A stretch of DNA of 64,000 bases from NCBI GenBank assembly GCA_002733995.1, contig NVXR01000012.1, forward strand, positions 31,083 to 95,082. Reading direction: 5' to 3'. This document shows, piece by piece, positions 54,301-62,982 of the stretch. The notes beneath the pieces were generated by a model that saw nothing but the letters and a program-made list of their open reading frames with translations, did no database searches and had not been told where the DNA came from. The position numbers and the translations under genes are program-made. This stretch comes from Desulfotalea sp. Its GTDB lineage: Bacteria; Desulfobacterota; Desulfobulbia; Desulfobulbales; Desulfocapsaceae. The stretch's first letter is position 1, and the number at the start of each line of letters is the position of its first letter.

Positions 54301-54402
54301 GCCACCAAGCATGAGAGCAATCATCAACAAGTTCGGGGTGACTCGGTTGTTGATCATCCATCTGATCGGGCCTCCGGTCTTTGGCTCTTGCACCTTACTC
54401 AC
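51301..54402 (-). CDS. RND efflux pump inner-membrane permease
   Basis: A 1033-residue proton-driven RND permease with about 12 helices. N-terminal NNRVTPNLLMIALMLGGL precedes the porter domain (VAYPGAGPEEVEQGI). Helix 4 carries the FAFIISLGIVVDDAIIAGENI segment (Asp-Asp of the proton relay), and the second half ends GVVVNDSLVLVDYANKQ. It belongs to the HAE1-related group with unknown substrates. It overlaps the adaptor gene by 8 bases, giving tight operon coupling with adaptor and outer-membrane channel. Confidence 0.93.
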   Translation of the reverse strand: MSKVQEPKTGGPIRWMINNRVTPNLLMIALMLGGLIMSSKITREVFPAFELDSISISVAYPGAGPEEVEQGIILAIEESIQGIEGIKEITSTANEGSGRVMAELRDDANPQKVTQDIQQQVDRISTFPEDAEDPVISISAFKRRVLRLNIYGNVAEATLRLAVENVRDQLLQHKGITQIDLRGARDYEIEIAISRNMLRKYNLSIDSIARSIANSSVEIPGGKLETTGGEILLRVKDRSEWAKDFAKIPIISSSEGTKIYLEDIATIRDGFEESTKFATYNNQASILLFVYRSGQETPIGVSDATREVMADIQDSLPADINWAITSDRSNIYKQRLQLLLKNAYVGLLLVLVLLGLFLEMRLAFWVTMGIPISFLGGLLFLPFFDVSINMISMFAFIISLGIVVDDAIIAGENIYEYRQRGLSYVDAAIEGAKDVAIPISFSILTNIIAFLPMAFVPGVMGKVWRVIPVVVIVVFLISWFEALFILPAHLAHSRENGKGTIAAYLYNFQQKFARLLLRFIHNVYGPVLTRILSVRYFVVIFLIALLVVTAAYVKSGRVRMILSPRVESDRAVVTATLPYGSPTSAMIRVRDKLIKGLNKVAKNNGGASLLEGTFALINSNVVEVNAYLTPPEMRPLSTGAFTKKWRRATGPIVGLTSIRFESDRGGPGGGASIAVELAHRDSQILDRAGLSLGEKLSEFSSVKDVNSGYSAGKIQYNYHVNAWGESLGLTSSEIGKQIRNGFQGAIALRQQRGNNEVTVRIRLPEEERSNKFAIENFLVRTPAATYVPITEVTTIEKSRAYTSISRKDGRRTTTVSANVDPIGDSQVITAALDATILPELATQYPGLTYSYSGRQADRKESIGSLAYGFLFALGAIYFLLAIPFRSYIQPIIVMIAIPFGMIGAVFGHILMDYHLSLMSMMGIVALSGVVVNDSLVLVDYANKQKRKGCHSFEAIQLAGVRRFRPVLLTTLTTFGGLAPMIFETSRQARFMIPMAISLGFGILFATIITLALVPCLYLIIDDCKHAFSGPQSS

Positions 54403-55648
54403 CGCCTTTTGTTAGCTGTGATTTACTTGAGCCTTTTTGGAGGAGCTGTAGAGGAGTACCTTGCTTTGGGGACGGGATCTGAGAGGTGATTAGCCGGGGT
54501 GGACCTGCGAGGATTGTTGTTGTGTAGATTTGTTTTTTTGTTCTGGCTATGATTTCGATCTTCTTAATCTCAAGTGTATTGTCCTGTGTTAGGAGCCAGA
54601 TAGTGTCGTTTTCATGGATCAGGTTGCGATCAATGGCATAAACATTTTTGAGTTCTTTACCGGTAAAGGTGACCTGCACAAAGCTTCCAAGGAGTAATTT
54701 TGCTTCCTTGTTGTGTGCAGAGGTGAGGGCAAGAGGATCGTCCACAGAGATGTAGACCACGGCCATTCTACCCTTTGTCTCGAGGGCCGCCGCCAGACGT
54801 ATTACCCGGCCTTCTCTGTATGTGCTGTGTTGAGCATCTTCCTGCATGGAGATACGTGCAGCTGAGCCACTTTCAGAATTGTTTTGAGGAATATCTAACC
54901 ATTTCAGCTGGCTGACCGGCAGGCTTGTTTTTATCCAAAATTGATCGGTGCCGACCAGTTGAGCGACGGGGGTTGTAGGGCTGACATGGGAGCCAAGGTT
55001 CATCGTCTTGTTGATGATAACGCCGTTAAATGGTGCCGTTACATGCGTTCTTGCAAGATTGATTTCTGCTCGTTTGAGTTTGGCCTCAGCATTTGTAACA
55101 GCAGCCTTGGCGACACCGAGTTGTGGTTCGCGGAGCATCAGCTTTTTCTCTATGGCGCTTACTGTTTGACCAAGTAATTCAAACTCCTTTATGGCGATAC
55201 GTTGACTTCCCATTTCAAGTCTGAGGGCGCTGGAAACCTTTGCCAACTCACTCTGTAGTTGCAAGATAGTAAGTTCGTAGTCTGTGGGATCGATACTAAA
55301 TAGGTCGTCTCCGGTTTTGACATAACCTCCAGGTGCCATTTCGGGGCTCAGACTTATGATCTCACCACTGACCCGTGGGGTAATCTGTATCTCTCTGGCG
55401 CTGGTCACCGTCCCCATGGCTGCGAAGTGGTAGACAATGTTTTGGGCGTGTAGCGAGGTGATCGTCACCAGCGGAATAACAGGCATGCGCGTTCGTGGTT
55501 TAGCCTTGGGAGGTGTCTGCATGAAGTAGAACGCGAGGGCCGCTGCACATCCAAGAACAATGAGAGAACCAAGAATCTGAAGTATGATTCTTTGCACACT
55601 GCTTTTGGGTGTAGTCTTTGCTGGGGCTGGTTGTGGGTCGGAGCTCAT
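54395..55648 (-). CDS. RND efflux periplasmic adaptor (HlyD/AcrA family)
   Basis: A 417-residue membrane-fusion protein. One N-terminal membrane helix covers residues about 20-43. A barrel-sandwich hybrid domain (MGTVTSAREIQITPRVSGEI, PGGYVKTGDDLFSIDP) is interrupted by an alpha-helical hairpin (about 140-205), then VTAPFNGVIINKTMNLGSHV and a beta-barrel domain follow. It links the RND permease to the TolC-like protein. It overlaps the permease gene at its 3' end and follows the channel gene by 32 bases. Confidence 0.92.
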   Translation of the reverse strand: MSSDPQPAPAKTTPKSSVQRIILQILGSLIVLGCAAALAFYFMQTPPKAKPRTRMPVIPLVTITSLHAQNIVYHFAAMGTVTSAREIQITPRVSGEIISLSPEMAPGGYVKTGDDLFSIDPTDYELTILQLQSELAKVSSALRLEMGSQRIAIKEFELLGQTVSAIEKKLMLREPQLGVAKAAVTNAEAKLKRAEINLARTHVTAPFNGVIINKTMNLGSHVSPTTPVAQLVGTDQFWIKTSLPVSQLKWLDIPQNNSESGSAARISMQEDAQHSTYREGRVIRLAAALETKGRMAVVYISVDDPLALTSAHNKEAKLLLGSFVQVTFTGKELKNVYAIDRNLIHENDTIWLLTQDNTLEIKKIEIIARTKKQIYTTTILAGPPRLITSQIPSPKQGTPLQLLQKGSSKSQLTKGGE

Positions 55649-55680
55649 TTAACTATGCCTTTTCTCTGTAATTGGTTCTT

Positions 55681-57078
55681 TTACCTTTCTTCAATTGCGC
55701 CGCTTAGAGCCCGGTATAAGGCTATGCGGTTGCTGAGTAGTGCGAGTCTGCTGCCAAGAATTGATCGCTGCAGGTTCTGTTGTGATATGAGCGCTAGCAG
55801 CACCCGTTGATAATTTTCGACACCCTGCCGATAGCGGTTTGCAACGTGAGTAACCGTATCTGCGGCTAATTGGAGCTGGATTTCTTTGCTTGTAAGTGAG
55901 TGTTGTAATTCCTTTTCACGGACAAGAGCATTCTCCACTTCCACAATAGCTTCAAGGATTGTCTGGCTGTAATTGTTTAACTGCTGTCTGGCAACTGATT
56001 CAGTGCGCAAGACTTCGGCCTGAAGGTAACCCCCATCAATAATTGGACGGGTGAGATTGGCCGCCAGGGTGCTGAACCAGTCGGAAAAGAGATCTTTTGC
56101 GCTATCCCCTGTGGTGCTTAGATTGGCAGATAGGCTGAGGCGGGGGAAGCGGCTTGCCACGGCAGCCGCTGCCTTTTGGTCTACTGCCTGCAAGGTGAGA
56201 AAACTGCTTTTCACATCGGGCCTGCGAGTGATAAGGGCTAGTGGTACCCCCGTTTGTGGTAGGGGGGGGAGTTTGGGTAACTGTCCCAAATAGAGGGTGG
56301 TCGTTTGCTTTGGGGGGTGGCCGAGTAGTATTGCAAATTGATGTTCTAAAACACGTTTATTGGCACGAAGAGTTGCCAGGGCACCTGTGTTACTTTCTAT
56401 AAGTTGACGCTGTTGTAGGACGTCGGAAATATCAGTTTTTCCTGAACGGAATTGAACTGTGATGACCTGGAGAACTTTTTGGTTCGTTTCTTTTTGCTGT
56501 TGTAATAGTTCGAGCTGTTGTCTCGCCTCAATTATTTTAAACCAGGTAAGTGTGACTTCGGAAGAAAGGGAGATTTGGGCGCTGTGGTAATCAGCTTTTG
56601 TTGCCTCAAGTTCAAAGATGGCAGCATCTGTTTTGTTTTTCAAACGCCCCCAAAGGTCGATCTCGTAGGATGCTGCCAGACCAAAAGAGAAGGTCTCGGT
56701 ATTGAGCTTGTTTTGGTAGTCTCGTCTGCTTGAAAATTCGCCTGTTGCCATAAGGGAGAGGCTTTGCGAGGCGCCGGCCTGGCGGGCTAGGGCCTGGGCC
56801 TGGACAATGCGTTCGCGTGTGGCAAGAAGGGTAAAATTTTTGTTACAGGCAGTGTCTATGAAACCATTAAGATGACTGTCATCAAAGGCTCGCCACCACT
56901 GCGTCCCAACGATTGCTTTTCCCGAGGCGGAAAAAGAATCAGGTAGTGGTATTGGGGAGACAGTCTGTTGGTTCACAGAAACACATCCCGCCACCGATAT
57001 AAGGAGGCAGAAGATGAAGAAAAAACCGCATATGGGCGAGGTCTGTTTTTTGCTTGTTTCTTTTGGGTAATCCAGCAT
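55681..57078 (-). CDS. TolC-family outer-membrane efflux lipoprotein (NodT/OprM type)
   Basis: A 465-residue channel if started at ATG 57078, which has AGAGG seven bases upstream; the open frame extends to 57198 but without signals. Lipobox LLISVAGC is at residues about 28-34. Two outer-membrane efflux protein repeats follow (about 70-260 and 270-460) rich in coiled coil, with GTQWWRAFDDSHLNGFIDTA, RRPDVKSSFLTLQ and PRLSLSANLST. First gene of the three-gene efflux operon. Confidence 0.9.
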   Translation of the reverse strand: MLDYPKETSKKQTSPICGFFFIFCLLISVAGCVSVNQQTVSPIPLPDSFSASGKAIVGTQWWRAFDDSHLNGFIDTACNKNFTLLATRERIVQAQALARQAGASQSLSLMATGEFSSRRDYQNKLNTETFSFGLAASYEIDLWGRLKNKTDAAIFELEATKADYHSAQISLSSEVTLTWFKIIEARQQLELLQQQKETNQKVLQVITVQFRSGKTDISDVLQQRQLIESNTGALATLRANKRVLEHQFAILLGHPPKQTTTLYLGQLPKLPPLPQTGVPLALITRRPDVKSSFLTLQAVDQKAAAAVASRFPRLSLSANLSTTGDSAKDLFSDWFSTLAANLTRPIIDGGYLQAEVLRTESVARQQLNNYSQTILEAIVEVENALVREKELQHSLTSKEIQLQLAADTVTHVANRYRQGVENYQRVLLALISQQNLQRSILGSRLALLSNRIALYRALSGAIEER

Positions 57079-57250
57079 GTATGAACCTCTGAGCTGTGGG
57101 GTAGTCAGCTGGGGCGGCAAATGATTAGGCGCCCCACTCTCATAACTCGGTTGAGGCAAAAAAGTAATATCGATGTAACGGTACTTGCACCATTTCAACG
57201 ACGTTCACTGTGGACTTAGTTCGTCGCTCTGCTCTCTTGCACAAGGCCAA

Positions 57251-57412
57251 TCAAGCGTCTTTTTCTACCTCTCGGACAACCACGTTTGAGCCAAGGGGGG
57301 CCTGGACACAGCGCGATCTGTAGATCATCTCCATCTGGGTGAACCCCTCTTCTATTTTCTGTGTATCGTCCTGGTCTGTGTCGTCGGGTCTGAAGTCTTC
57401 AGCTGTGGTCAT
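57251..57412 (-). CDS. Small acidic protein (53 codons) preceding the efflux operon
   Basis: A 53-residue frame (MTTAEDFRPDDTDQDDTQ...VVVREVEKDA) with an excellent ribosome site (GAGG, seven bases before the ATG at 57412). Acidic first half, one Cys near residue 35, no membrane segment or signal. It lies on the same strand about 170 bases before the channel gene and 177 after the J-domain gene. I recognise no family. The ribosome site and composition support a real gene; its function is unknown. Confidence 0.5.
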   Translation of the reverse strand: MTTAEDFRPDDTDQDDTQKIEEGFTQMEMIYRSRCVQAPLGSNVVVREVEKDA

Positions 57413-57588
57413 TAACATACCTCATTTGTGCTAGAAGTGGTCGTGTTATGCTCTTTATGAGTCGGGGAGAAGGGTCGAGTTCGCCTAGGATGAATCAACC
57501 TTTACTTTATGTGTCTCTGCCAGTTTCTGTACAAGGTATCTTTTACCCCGTGCTCCGGATAAAATCCACCTGAACTCAAGTTGCAGAC

Positions 57589-58593
57589 TTAATTTTTGCC
57601 GAGAATTGTTGTGTACACCTCGGTCAAAATGATGAATTGTTCGGCATCTCCGCCTTTGTCAGGGTGGAGATGCATTGCTTTCTTACGGTAAAGACGGCTG
57701 AGATCTGCTTTGTTTAGGCGGCTTAGTTCTGCATAGGAGAGTCCAAATAAGGCCTCAATGGTTTGAGGATTTGCTTTGACCCTTTTTTCGGGCCAGCTAA
57801 AAGTGCGGTGGCTTCCCATAAAGGCGTCGGCGAAATCTTTCTGGAAAGATGCTTGGTTGGGAGGGGCGTCAAAAAACATCCAGAGATAACGGGCGAGATG
57901 AAGGTGGAGTGAGTCCGCCGGCGTTTCCGCCTGCCAGAAGGACTGGCTTTTTTGCAGTGTACAAACCACTCTGGTTAGCTGGTCAGCTACTTCTACCCTT
58001 GCAAGGGCCTCCGGGAGCCAGGGGGCAAAGGACTGCTCAAAGTATGTATGAAGGTTGAAAATTGCAAAGATATATTGAAAGTATAATCCCGGCTCAAGCA
58101 CCTTTTCTGCGTCTATGAAGTAGTGCTCTCGTTCGTCGCGGCTTTGACCTAGAAGTGGTCTGCAACATTTCTCATGGAGCTTGTTCAGGTGGCTTTGGTC
58201 TACAGCACCATACCTGAGGTAGTAGAGTCTTCTTCGATCAAAAATATGGACCTGCCTCGATATTGCATCTTTTTCTTCTCTGCTGAGGGGCCCTTTATAC
58301 TGGCAGCTACGATCTTTGAATGTGAGGAGTGTCTGTTGCACTTGAGTTGGAAAAAATTCGAAGAGAAGTTTCTCAAGTAGGGGTTCGGGGTCTTGCTCCA
58401 TGGCTTGCCTGAGGGGCATAAGTAATCTTTCCTGGAAAATAACCGCCTGGTTTTCTTCGATGCTAAAGAATTGTGCGGGCTCTCTGCCTAAATTAAACAA
58501 GACTCTATGGTTGTAGCAGTTGTCTTTTGTTTGATAGGATTGGCGAAGTTGATAGGAAAAGAATGAACTGTGTTGTTGTCTGGCGAGATACAT
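57589..58593 (-). CDS. Protein with C-terminal J domain
   Basis: A 334-residue protein whose last 60 residues form a DnaJ domain: FGLSYAELSRLNKADLSRLYRKKAMHLHPDKGGD (shown in part: YRKKAMHLHPDKGGD), with the His-Pro-Asp motif that stimulates Hsp70. The first 270 residues are helical, rich in Phe, Leu, Arg and Gln, and match no family I know (contains IFDRRRLYYLRYGAVDQS). The J domain at the C-terminus instead of the N-terminus marks it as a specialised co-chaperone. Divergent from the potassium channel gene. Confidence 0.78.
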   Translation of the reverse strand: MYLARQQHSSFFSYQLRQSYQTKDNCYNHRVLFNLGREPAQFFSIEENQAVIFQERLLMPLRQAMEQDPEPLLEKLLFEFFPTQVQQTLLTFKDRSCQYKGPLSREEKDAISRQVHIFDRRRLYYLRYGAVDQSHLNKLHEKCCRPLLGQSRDEREHYFIDAEKVLEPGLYFQYIFAIFNLHTYFEQSFAPWLPEALARVEVADQLTRVVCTLQKSQSFWQAETPADSLHLHLARYLWMFFDAPPNQASFQKDFADAFMGSHRTFSWPEKRVKANPQTIEALFGLSYAELSRLNKADLSRLYRKKAMHLHPDKGGDAEQFIILTEVYTTILGKN

Positions 58594-58756
58594 ATGTTAT
58601 AGGTAGGTGTCTGTTTTGAGTAGTGTCTTTCTTTTTACCGCTTCTGTTGACTATATCATCACTTTTTACGATAATGTTAATTGCTTGATGTTGAAAAGTG
58701 CAGATGAACCCAATTATTATAAACCTTTACTTATTCTAATTATTTTTCATAAAAAT

Positions 58757-60451
58757 ATGAAGTACCTTCCTTCTCAGCTGCTCTTTTTCTTCCAAAACAA
58801 GACGACCCGTAAAAACCTTGTTTTGCTAACGAAATTTCTTGGATTTATCGCCCTTATTATAGCTATTTGCTCTGTACTCTTTCATGTGTTAATGCTGTAC
58901 GAAGGACGTGAGTTTAGCTGGGTTACCGGTCTTTACTGGACCCTTACTGTTATGTCCACCTTGGGTTTTGGAGATATAATATTTCACACCGATCTGGGGC
59001 TGCTGTTCACCCTTGCTGTGCTGTCTTCAGGCATCATACTGCTTCTCATCATGCTGCCCTTTACCTTTATCCAGTTTTTCTATGCACCCTGGCTGGAGTC
59101 GCAGTCAAAAATCCGTACTCCGCGAGAGCTGCCTAAGGGAACCTCGGGCCATATAATCATAACACACCTTGATCCGATAACGGAAAAACTCGTAGCCAAG
59201 CTAAAGAGAAGGCATTTTCAATACGTACTTGTTGAGCCTGAGCTTCAAAGGGCCTCGGAACTGTATGATGCAGGCTATAAAGTTGTCGTCGGTGAACCCG
59301 ATGATCCTGAGACGTATCATCGTCTTAGGATTAAAGATGCTGCGCTTGTGGTGGCGACAAACGATGACCTTGTCAACACTTCTGTCGCTTTTACCGTTCG
59401 GGAAATCACAGCATCTGTACCTATTGTAACCAGTGCTAATCAGGAGCATTCTCTTGATATTCTGAAATTTCCTGGCAATACACATGTCTTCCAGTTTGCC
59501 AAGATGTTGGGCCATGAACTGGGTAAACGAACCAGAGGCCTAGGCCGGCCTGTAAATATCGTCAGCCGCTTTGATAGCCTTAATATTGCAGAGATTTCTG
59601 CGGCCCAGACGAGCCTTTCCGGCCAAAGGTTATTTGATCTTGAAATGCGGGCTAAAACCGGGGCCAGCATTGTCGGCATCTGGGAGAAGGGGCGTTTTGA
59701 GATTCCAACACGGGACACAGTCATTTCCGACAGGGCCCTTCTGCTCCTTGCTGGCACAACGAGTCAGCTTGAGAGATTTGAAGAGCATTACGCCGTAACA
59801 GAAAAACCAATTCCTACTGATTCTCCTGTGCTTATTCTTGGCGGTGGCAGGGTTGGCCTGGCGGCGGCGGAAATACTTGATGAACACGGGATCAGGTATC
59901 ATGTCGTTGAGAAAAGACCCAATCTCACCATGGGTAAAGGCGAAAAATTCATTCAGGGTGATGCGGCCGATATCAAGATTCTTGAAAAAGCGGGTCTCAT
60001 GGGGGCTAGAACGGTAATAATTACCACCCATAATGATGCCATGAATATCTATTTGGCCTTTTATTGTCGCCAACTTCGGCCTGATATTCAAATTATCAGT
60101 CGCGCGACCAATGAGCGGAGTGTCTCAAAACTGCATATGGCAGGGGCTGATCTTGTTATGTCTTTTGCCTCCATGGGGGCAAATAGCATCATCAATATTT
60201 TAAAAAACGATGAGATCTCCATGTTCACCGAAGGTCTGAATATTTTTAGCTGCCCTATGCCACGAAGCCTTGTTGGGGGAAATCTTATTGACAGCAATAT
60301 TCGCGAGACAACCGGTTGCTCCGTTATTGCCCTCAAATCTTTACAGGGATTGGTGGTTGGTCCGGATCCCTCTATGCCGCTACGACTGGAAGATGAAATT
60401 ATTCTCATTGGCTCAACAGAGTCTGAACAGCATTTTCTTGAACTCTATTAG
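58757..60451 (+). CDS. Potassium channel with two RCK/TrkA-N domains
   Basis: A 564-residue channel if begun at ATG 58757; the frame is open to 58607 but the upstream part is unlike the family. Two membrane helices flank a pore loop (TVMSTLGFGDIIF) whose filter is TLGFGD, a variant of TVGYGD with Phe for Tyr. A first RCK domain (about 100-215: HIIITHLDPITEKLVAKL) is followed by a TrkA-C-like segment. A second TrkA-N domain (about 355-465) has the complete nucleotide motif LILGGGRVGLAAAEIL, and a final TrkA-C domain (about 480-560) follows. NAD or ligand gating of K+ flux is expected. Confidence 0.87.
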   Translation: MKYLPSQLLFFFQNKTTRKNLVLLTKFLGFIALIIAICSVLFHVLMLYEGREFSWVTGLYWTLTVMSTLGFGDIIFHTDLGLLFTLAVLSSGIILLLIMLPFTFIQFFYAPWLESQSKIRTPRELPKGTSGHIIITHLDPITEKLVAKLKRRHFQYVLVEPELQRASELYDAGYKVVVGEPDDPETYHRLRIKDAALVVATNDDLVNTSVAFTVREITASVPIVTSANQEHSLDILKFPGNTHVFQFAKMLGHELGKRTRGLGRPVNIVSRFDSLNIAEISAAQTSLSGQRLFDLEMRAKTGASIVGIWEKGRFEIPTRDTVISDRALLLLAGTTSQLERFEEHYAVTEKPIPTDSPVLILGGGRVGLAAAEILDEHGIRYHVVEKRPNLTMGKGEKFIQGDAADIKILEKAGLMGARTVIITTHNDAMNIYLAFYCRQLRPDIQIISRATNERSVSKLHMAGADLVMSFASMGANSIINILKNDEISMFTEGLNIFSCPMPRSLVGGNLIDSNIRETTGCSVIALKSLQGLVVGPDPSMPLRLEDEIILIGSTESEQHFLELY

Positions 60452-60537
60452 TGGTTTGGGTGTTGCCTTCTGCCCTAAAAATAAGATAACCTTCTGCTAG
60501 ATGTCTTTATCGCGGCTTTCCACGGGGGGGTGATTAC

Positions 60538-61143
60538 GTGCTTGATCGGTATGCAATTAAAATACTAAAGCGACCTTTGTTCCGCTGTGCTTCTTTGCTG
60601 AACGCTGTAGGTGTGCGGCCGGATCAGGTGACGCTCATTTCTTTTATTATTGGCTTGTGTGCCTTGCCTGCACTTGCTTTTCAATGTTACGGCTGTGCTC
60701 TGTTCTGTATTGTTGTGAATCGTTTTGGCGATGGTGTAGACGGTGCTCTAGCCCGGATGACGCGGGTGAGTGATGCCGGCGGTTTTCTTGATATCGTGCT
60801 TGATTTTATCTTTTATGCAGCTGTGGTTCTCGGTTTTGCCTTTGCAGATCCCGAGCAAAACGGCTTGCCAGCCGCCCTGTTGCTTTTTTCTTTCGTAGGG
60901 ACTGGATCGAGTTTTTTGGCTTTTGCCATAATGGCAGAAAGAAGAGGGATTGAAAATATTATCTATGGACACAAAGGGATCTACTATCTGGAAGGGCTAG
61001 CGGAGGCGACGGAAACAATTGTCTGTTTTGTACTCTTCTGTCTTTTCCCGAGCATGTTTCCGCTGATCGCTACTGCTTTTGCTCTTTTGTGTCTTGTGAC
61101 TACAGCCAGCCGTGTTGTTGGTGGCTATCGGAGTTTGCAATAG
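60538..61143 (+). CDS. CDP-alcohol phosphatidyltransferase family protein
   Basis: A 201-residue inner-membrane enzyme that joins a CDP-activated lipid or alcohol to an acceptor. The signature D-G-x2-A-R-x8-G-x3-D-x3-D is complete in VDGALARMTRVSDAGGFLDI followed by VLDF. About five or six helices. The start is GTG at 60538 (MLDRYAIKIL...). PgsA, PssA-like and archaetidyl-type relatives cannot be separated here. Next on the same strand is the bactofilin-ATPase gene. Confidence 0.87.
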   Translation: MLDRYAIKILKRPLFRCASLLNAVGVRPDQVTLISFIIGLCALPALAFQCYGCALFCIVVNRFGDGVDGALARMTRVSDAGGFLDIVLDFIFYAAVVLGFAFADPEQNGLPAALLLFSFVGTGSSFLAFAIMAERRGIENIIYGHKGIYYLEGLAEATETIVCFVLFCLFPSMFPLIATAFALLCLVTTASRVVGGYRSLQ

Positions 61144-61215
61144 CAGCAGCTTGGTTGTCGCACTATTTTGTTAACATTGATGTGAACCTATAATAATTAA
61201 GTATCTCGCAGGAAA

Positions 61216-62403
61216 ATGAATAATAACACAAGTAAAATAAGTCGGTCCATGCTGGTGGTGGGAGAGATTGTGAGTGAGAGTGATCTCCTGCTTGAGGGAG
61301 AGATCCGGGGCTCTTTTGTGGGGCGAAGCCTTGTAGTCAGCCCATCGGGGCGTATTGTTGGCGCGGTTGAGGGTGGCGTAGTTGAATGTGCCGGACACAT
61401 GGAAGGAAATGTTGTGACGAACTCCCTGAAGTTAAAAAAAGGTGGTTGTCAGGTGGGGACCGTTGTCACGGGAGAGCTTGAAGTGGAGGCCGGGGCAGTT
61501 CTAGACTGTGTACTGCATAGTGGCAGCGTAGAGCGCTCTGGCGTTCAACCAACTGAAATCGTAGAAAAAGAAGTAAAGAGAGTTGATTTGTCCAAATACC
61601 TCGGCGCATTTAAGGAAAATCAGAGACCCTGCTGTTTTGATGTACCCTGGTCGGAGAGACTGGATCTGTACAATCATATTTTAGATTTGTTAAGGAAAGG
61701 CAAGCCATTGATCAAAGTCGTAGGGAACAGTGGTAGTGGCAAGTCGGTACTTGTACAGAAAATGCTCGCCGAGCCTTTAGACAACTATGTAGTGCTAGAG
61801 TTGCTGGAAAAGATTGGTTCGGTTACTTCCTTGCTCAAAGAAGTCGCGCTAAGCCTAGGTCTTGCCAGCCATGAAAAGCTTACAAGTCAAGGGGAACTAG
61901 TCACTCTGATTCGCCTGGAGCTTGTGAAACGTTGGCAGACTGGGGAGAGAGTTGTCTTGCTTATTGACGATGCCGAAACAATGTTTCAGGCTTCCATGGA
62001 AGGTGTTATTCGTCAGTTATGTCGAGCCTGTGGGAGTGAAGAGGACCAGGCCGAAAAGTATTTGCAGATCATCCTTTTGGGTACAGGTGAGATGGAGAAG
62101 AATATGGTTGCCACGGTACTTGAATATTTTGAAGATGAGACCAACTGCCAACTTAGTCTGGAGCCGCTCTCTATGAAAGACACCGCAGACTATCTGCGTT
62201 TAGGCTTACAACTTGTTGCTCCTGGCGATGAAGCGGAAGCAATGTCACTCCTGTCAAATGAGGCCATTAAAGAGATCCATGTTCGTAGTAGCGGTTCTAT
62301 TGCCGTGGTGAACAGTGTGATGGACGTGGCTGTTGAGCAGGCAAGCGTCCGGGGCGAGAACTATCTCTCTTCTGAGCTTGTGAAAAATATACCATTCCCC
62401 TAG
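61216..62403 (+). CDS. Bactofilin-AAA ATPase fusion protein
   Basis: A 395-residue protein joining two unrelated domains. Residues about 10-105 are a bactofilin (polymer-forming, DUF583) beta-helix: repeated short strands such as LLLEGEIRGSFVGRSLVV, VVECAGHMEGNVVT and LEVEAGAVLDCVL. Residues about 150-390 are an ExeA/GspA-like P-loop ATPase: Walker A VVGNSGSGKSVL near 168-179, Walker B VVLLIDDAE near 245-253, sensor-type IILLGTGEMEKN and SLEPLSMKDTADYLRLGL. No membrane segment is seen. A filament-forming scaffold with ATPase activity is suggested. The related ATPase at 11016 has a membrane segment and no bactofilin part. Confidence 0.85.
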   Translation: MNNNTSKISRSMLVVGEIVSESDLLLEGEIRGSFVGRSLVVSPSGRIVGAVEGGVVECAGHMEGNVVTNSLKLKKGGCQVGTVVTGELEVEAGAVLDCVLHSGSVERSGVQPTEIVEKEVKRVDLSKYLGAFKENQRPCCFDVPWSERLDLYNHILDLLRKGKPLIKVVGNSGSGKSVLVQKMLAEPLDNYVVLELLEKIGSVTSLLKEVALSLGLASHEKLTSQGELVTLIRLELVKRWQTGERVVLLIDDAETMFQASMEGVIRQLCRACGSEEDQAEKYLQIILLGTGEMEKNMVATVLEYFEDETNCQLSLEPLSMKDTADYLRLGLQLVAPGDEAEAMSLLSNEAIKEIHVRSSGSIAVVNSVMDVAVEQASVRGENYLSSELVKNIPFP

Positions 62404-62881
62404 CACGGGTTGGTGCGCCTATTCCTCTAATTTTTGTAACCACATCTCTGTCCTCTCCCCCCTCTTTTCCTGGAGTTTCCCGTTTTTCCCTTTGTCGTTC
62501 CTTAGCTTTCCTGCCTAAAGTCGAATTATTTTTGTCATCTTATTGAGGATCTGTTCTTTCTGGGCCATATTTTCCCTGAAAAAAAGCATTATTTGGTCCC
62601 CCCTAGCAGTTGCATAAAAAAAATACAATGTTCAGCCTAGATGTGAGATGATTACATTTAGGTGTAGCATGATGCTGCGAGTTTTAGCCTCTATCCTTTA
62701 GTTTTAGCCGGCAAAACGAAAAAATGCGCTGCTTACTGTAAGCCATTGGAGTGGTGAAGTTATTTGTTGATTTAGTGCAATGTGCTAGGAAGGGTCAAAA
62801 ATCAGGCCTTCTATTCTGGTTTGATTGGCGAATGCATAAGCGAAAATGATGCGAGTATACGGATAGCGTAGCATAATGTGC
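62404..62881. other. Intergenic region, no gene seen
   Basis: About 480 AT-rich bases after the bactofilin fusion. The 5' part is C/T-rich (around 62440-62520) with no clear hairpin terminator. No coding frame with a ribosome site. Confidence 0.45.
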
Positions 62882-62910
62882 TTGAAAATAATGTATTCGT
62901 AATATATTAT
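62882..62910 (+). promoter_or_regulatory. Possible sigma70 promoter for the AsnC-type gene
   Basis: TTGAAA (62882-62887), 17-base spacer, TATTAT (62905-62910), about 70 bases before the TTG start of the downstream gene. Consensus fit is moderate and the region is AT-rich, so chance is possible. Confidence 0.4.
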
Positions 62911-62982
62911 AGTAAATATTGACAGTTATGTCTTTCGGGTAGTTGTCGTGTTAAAGATGTTTAACTTACAGAAGGAGCTACT

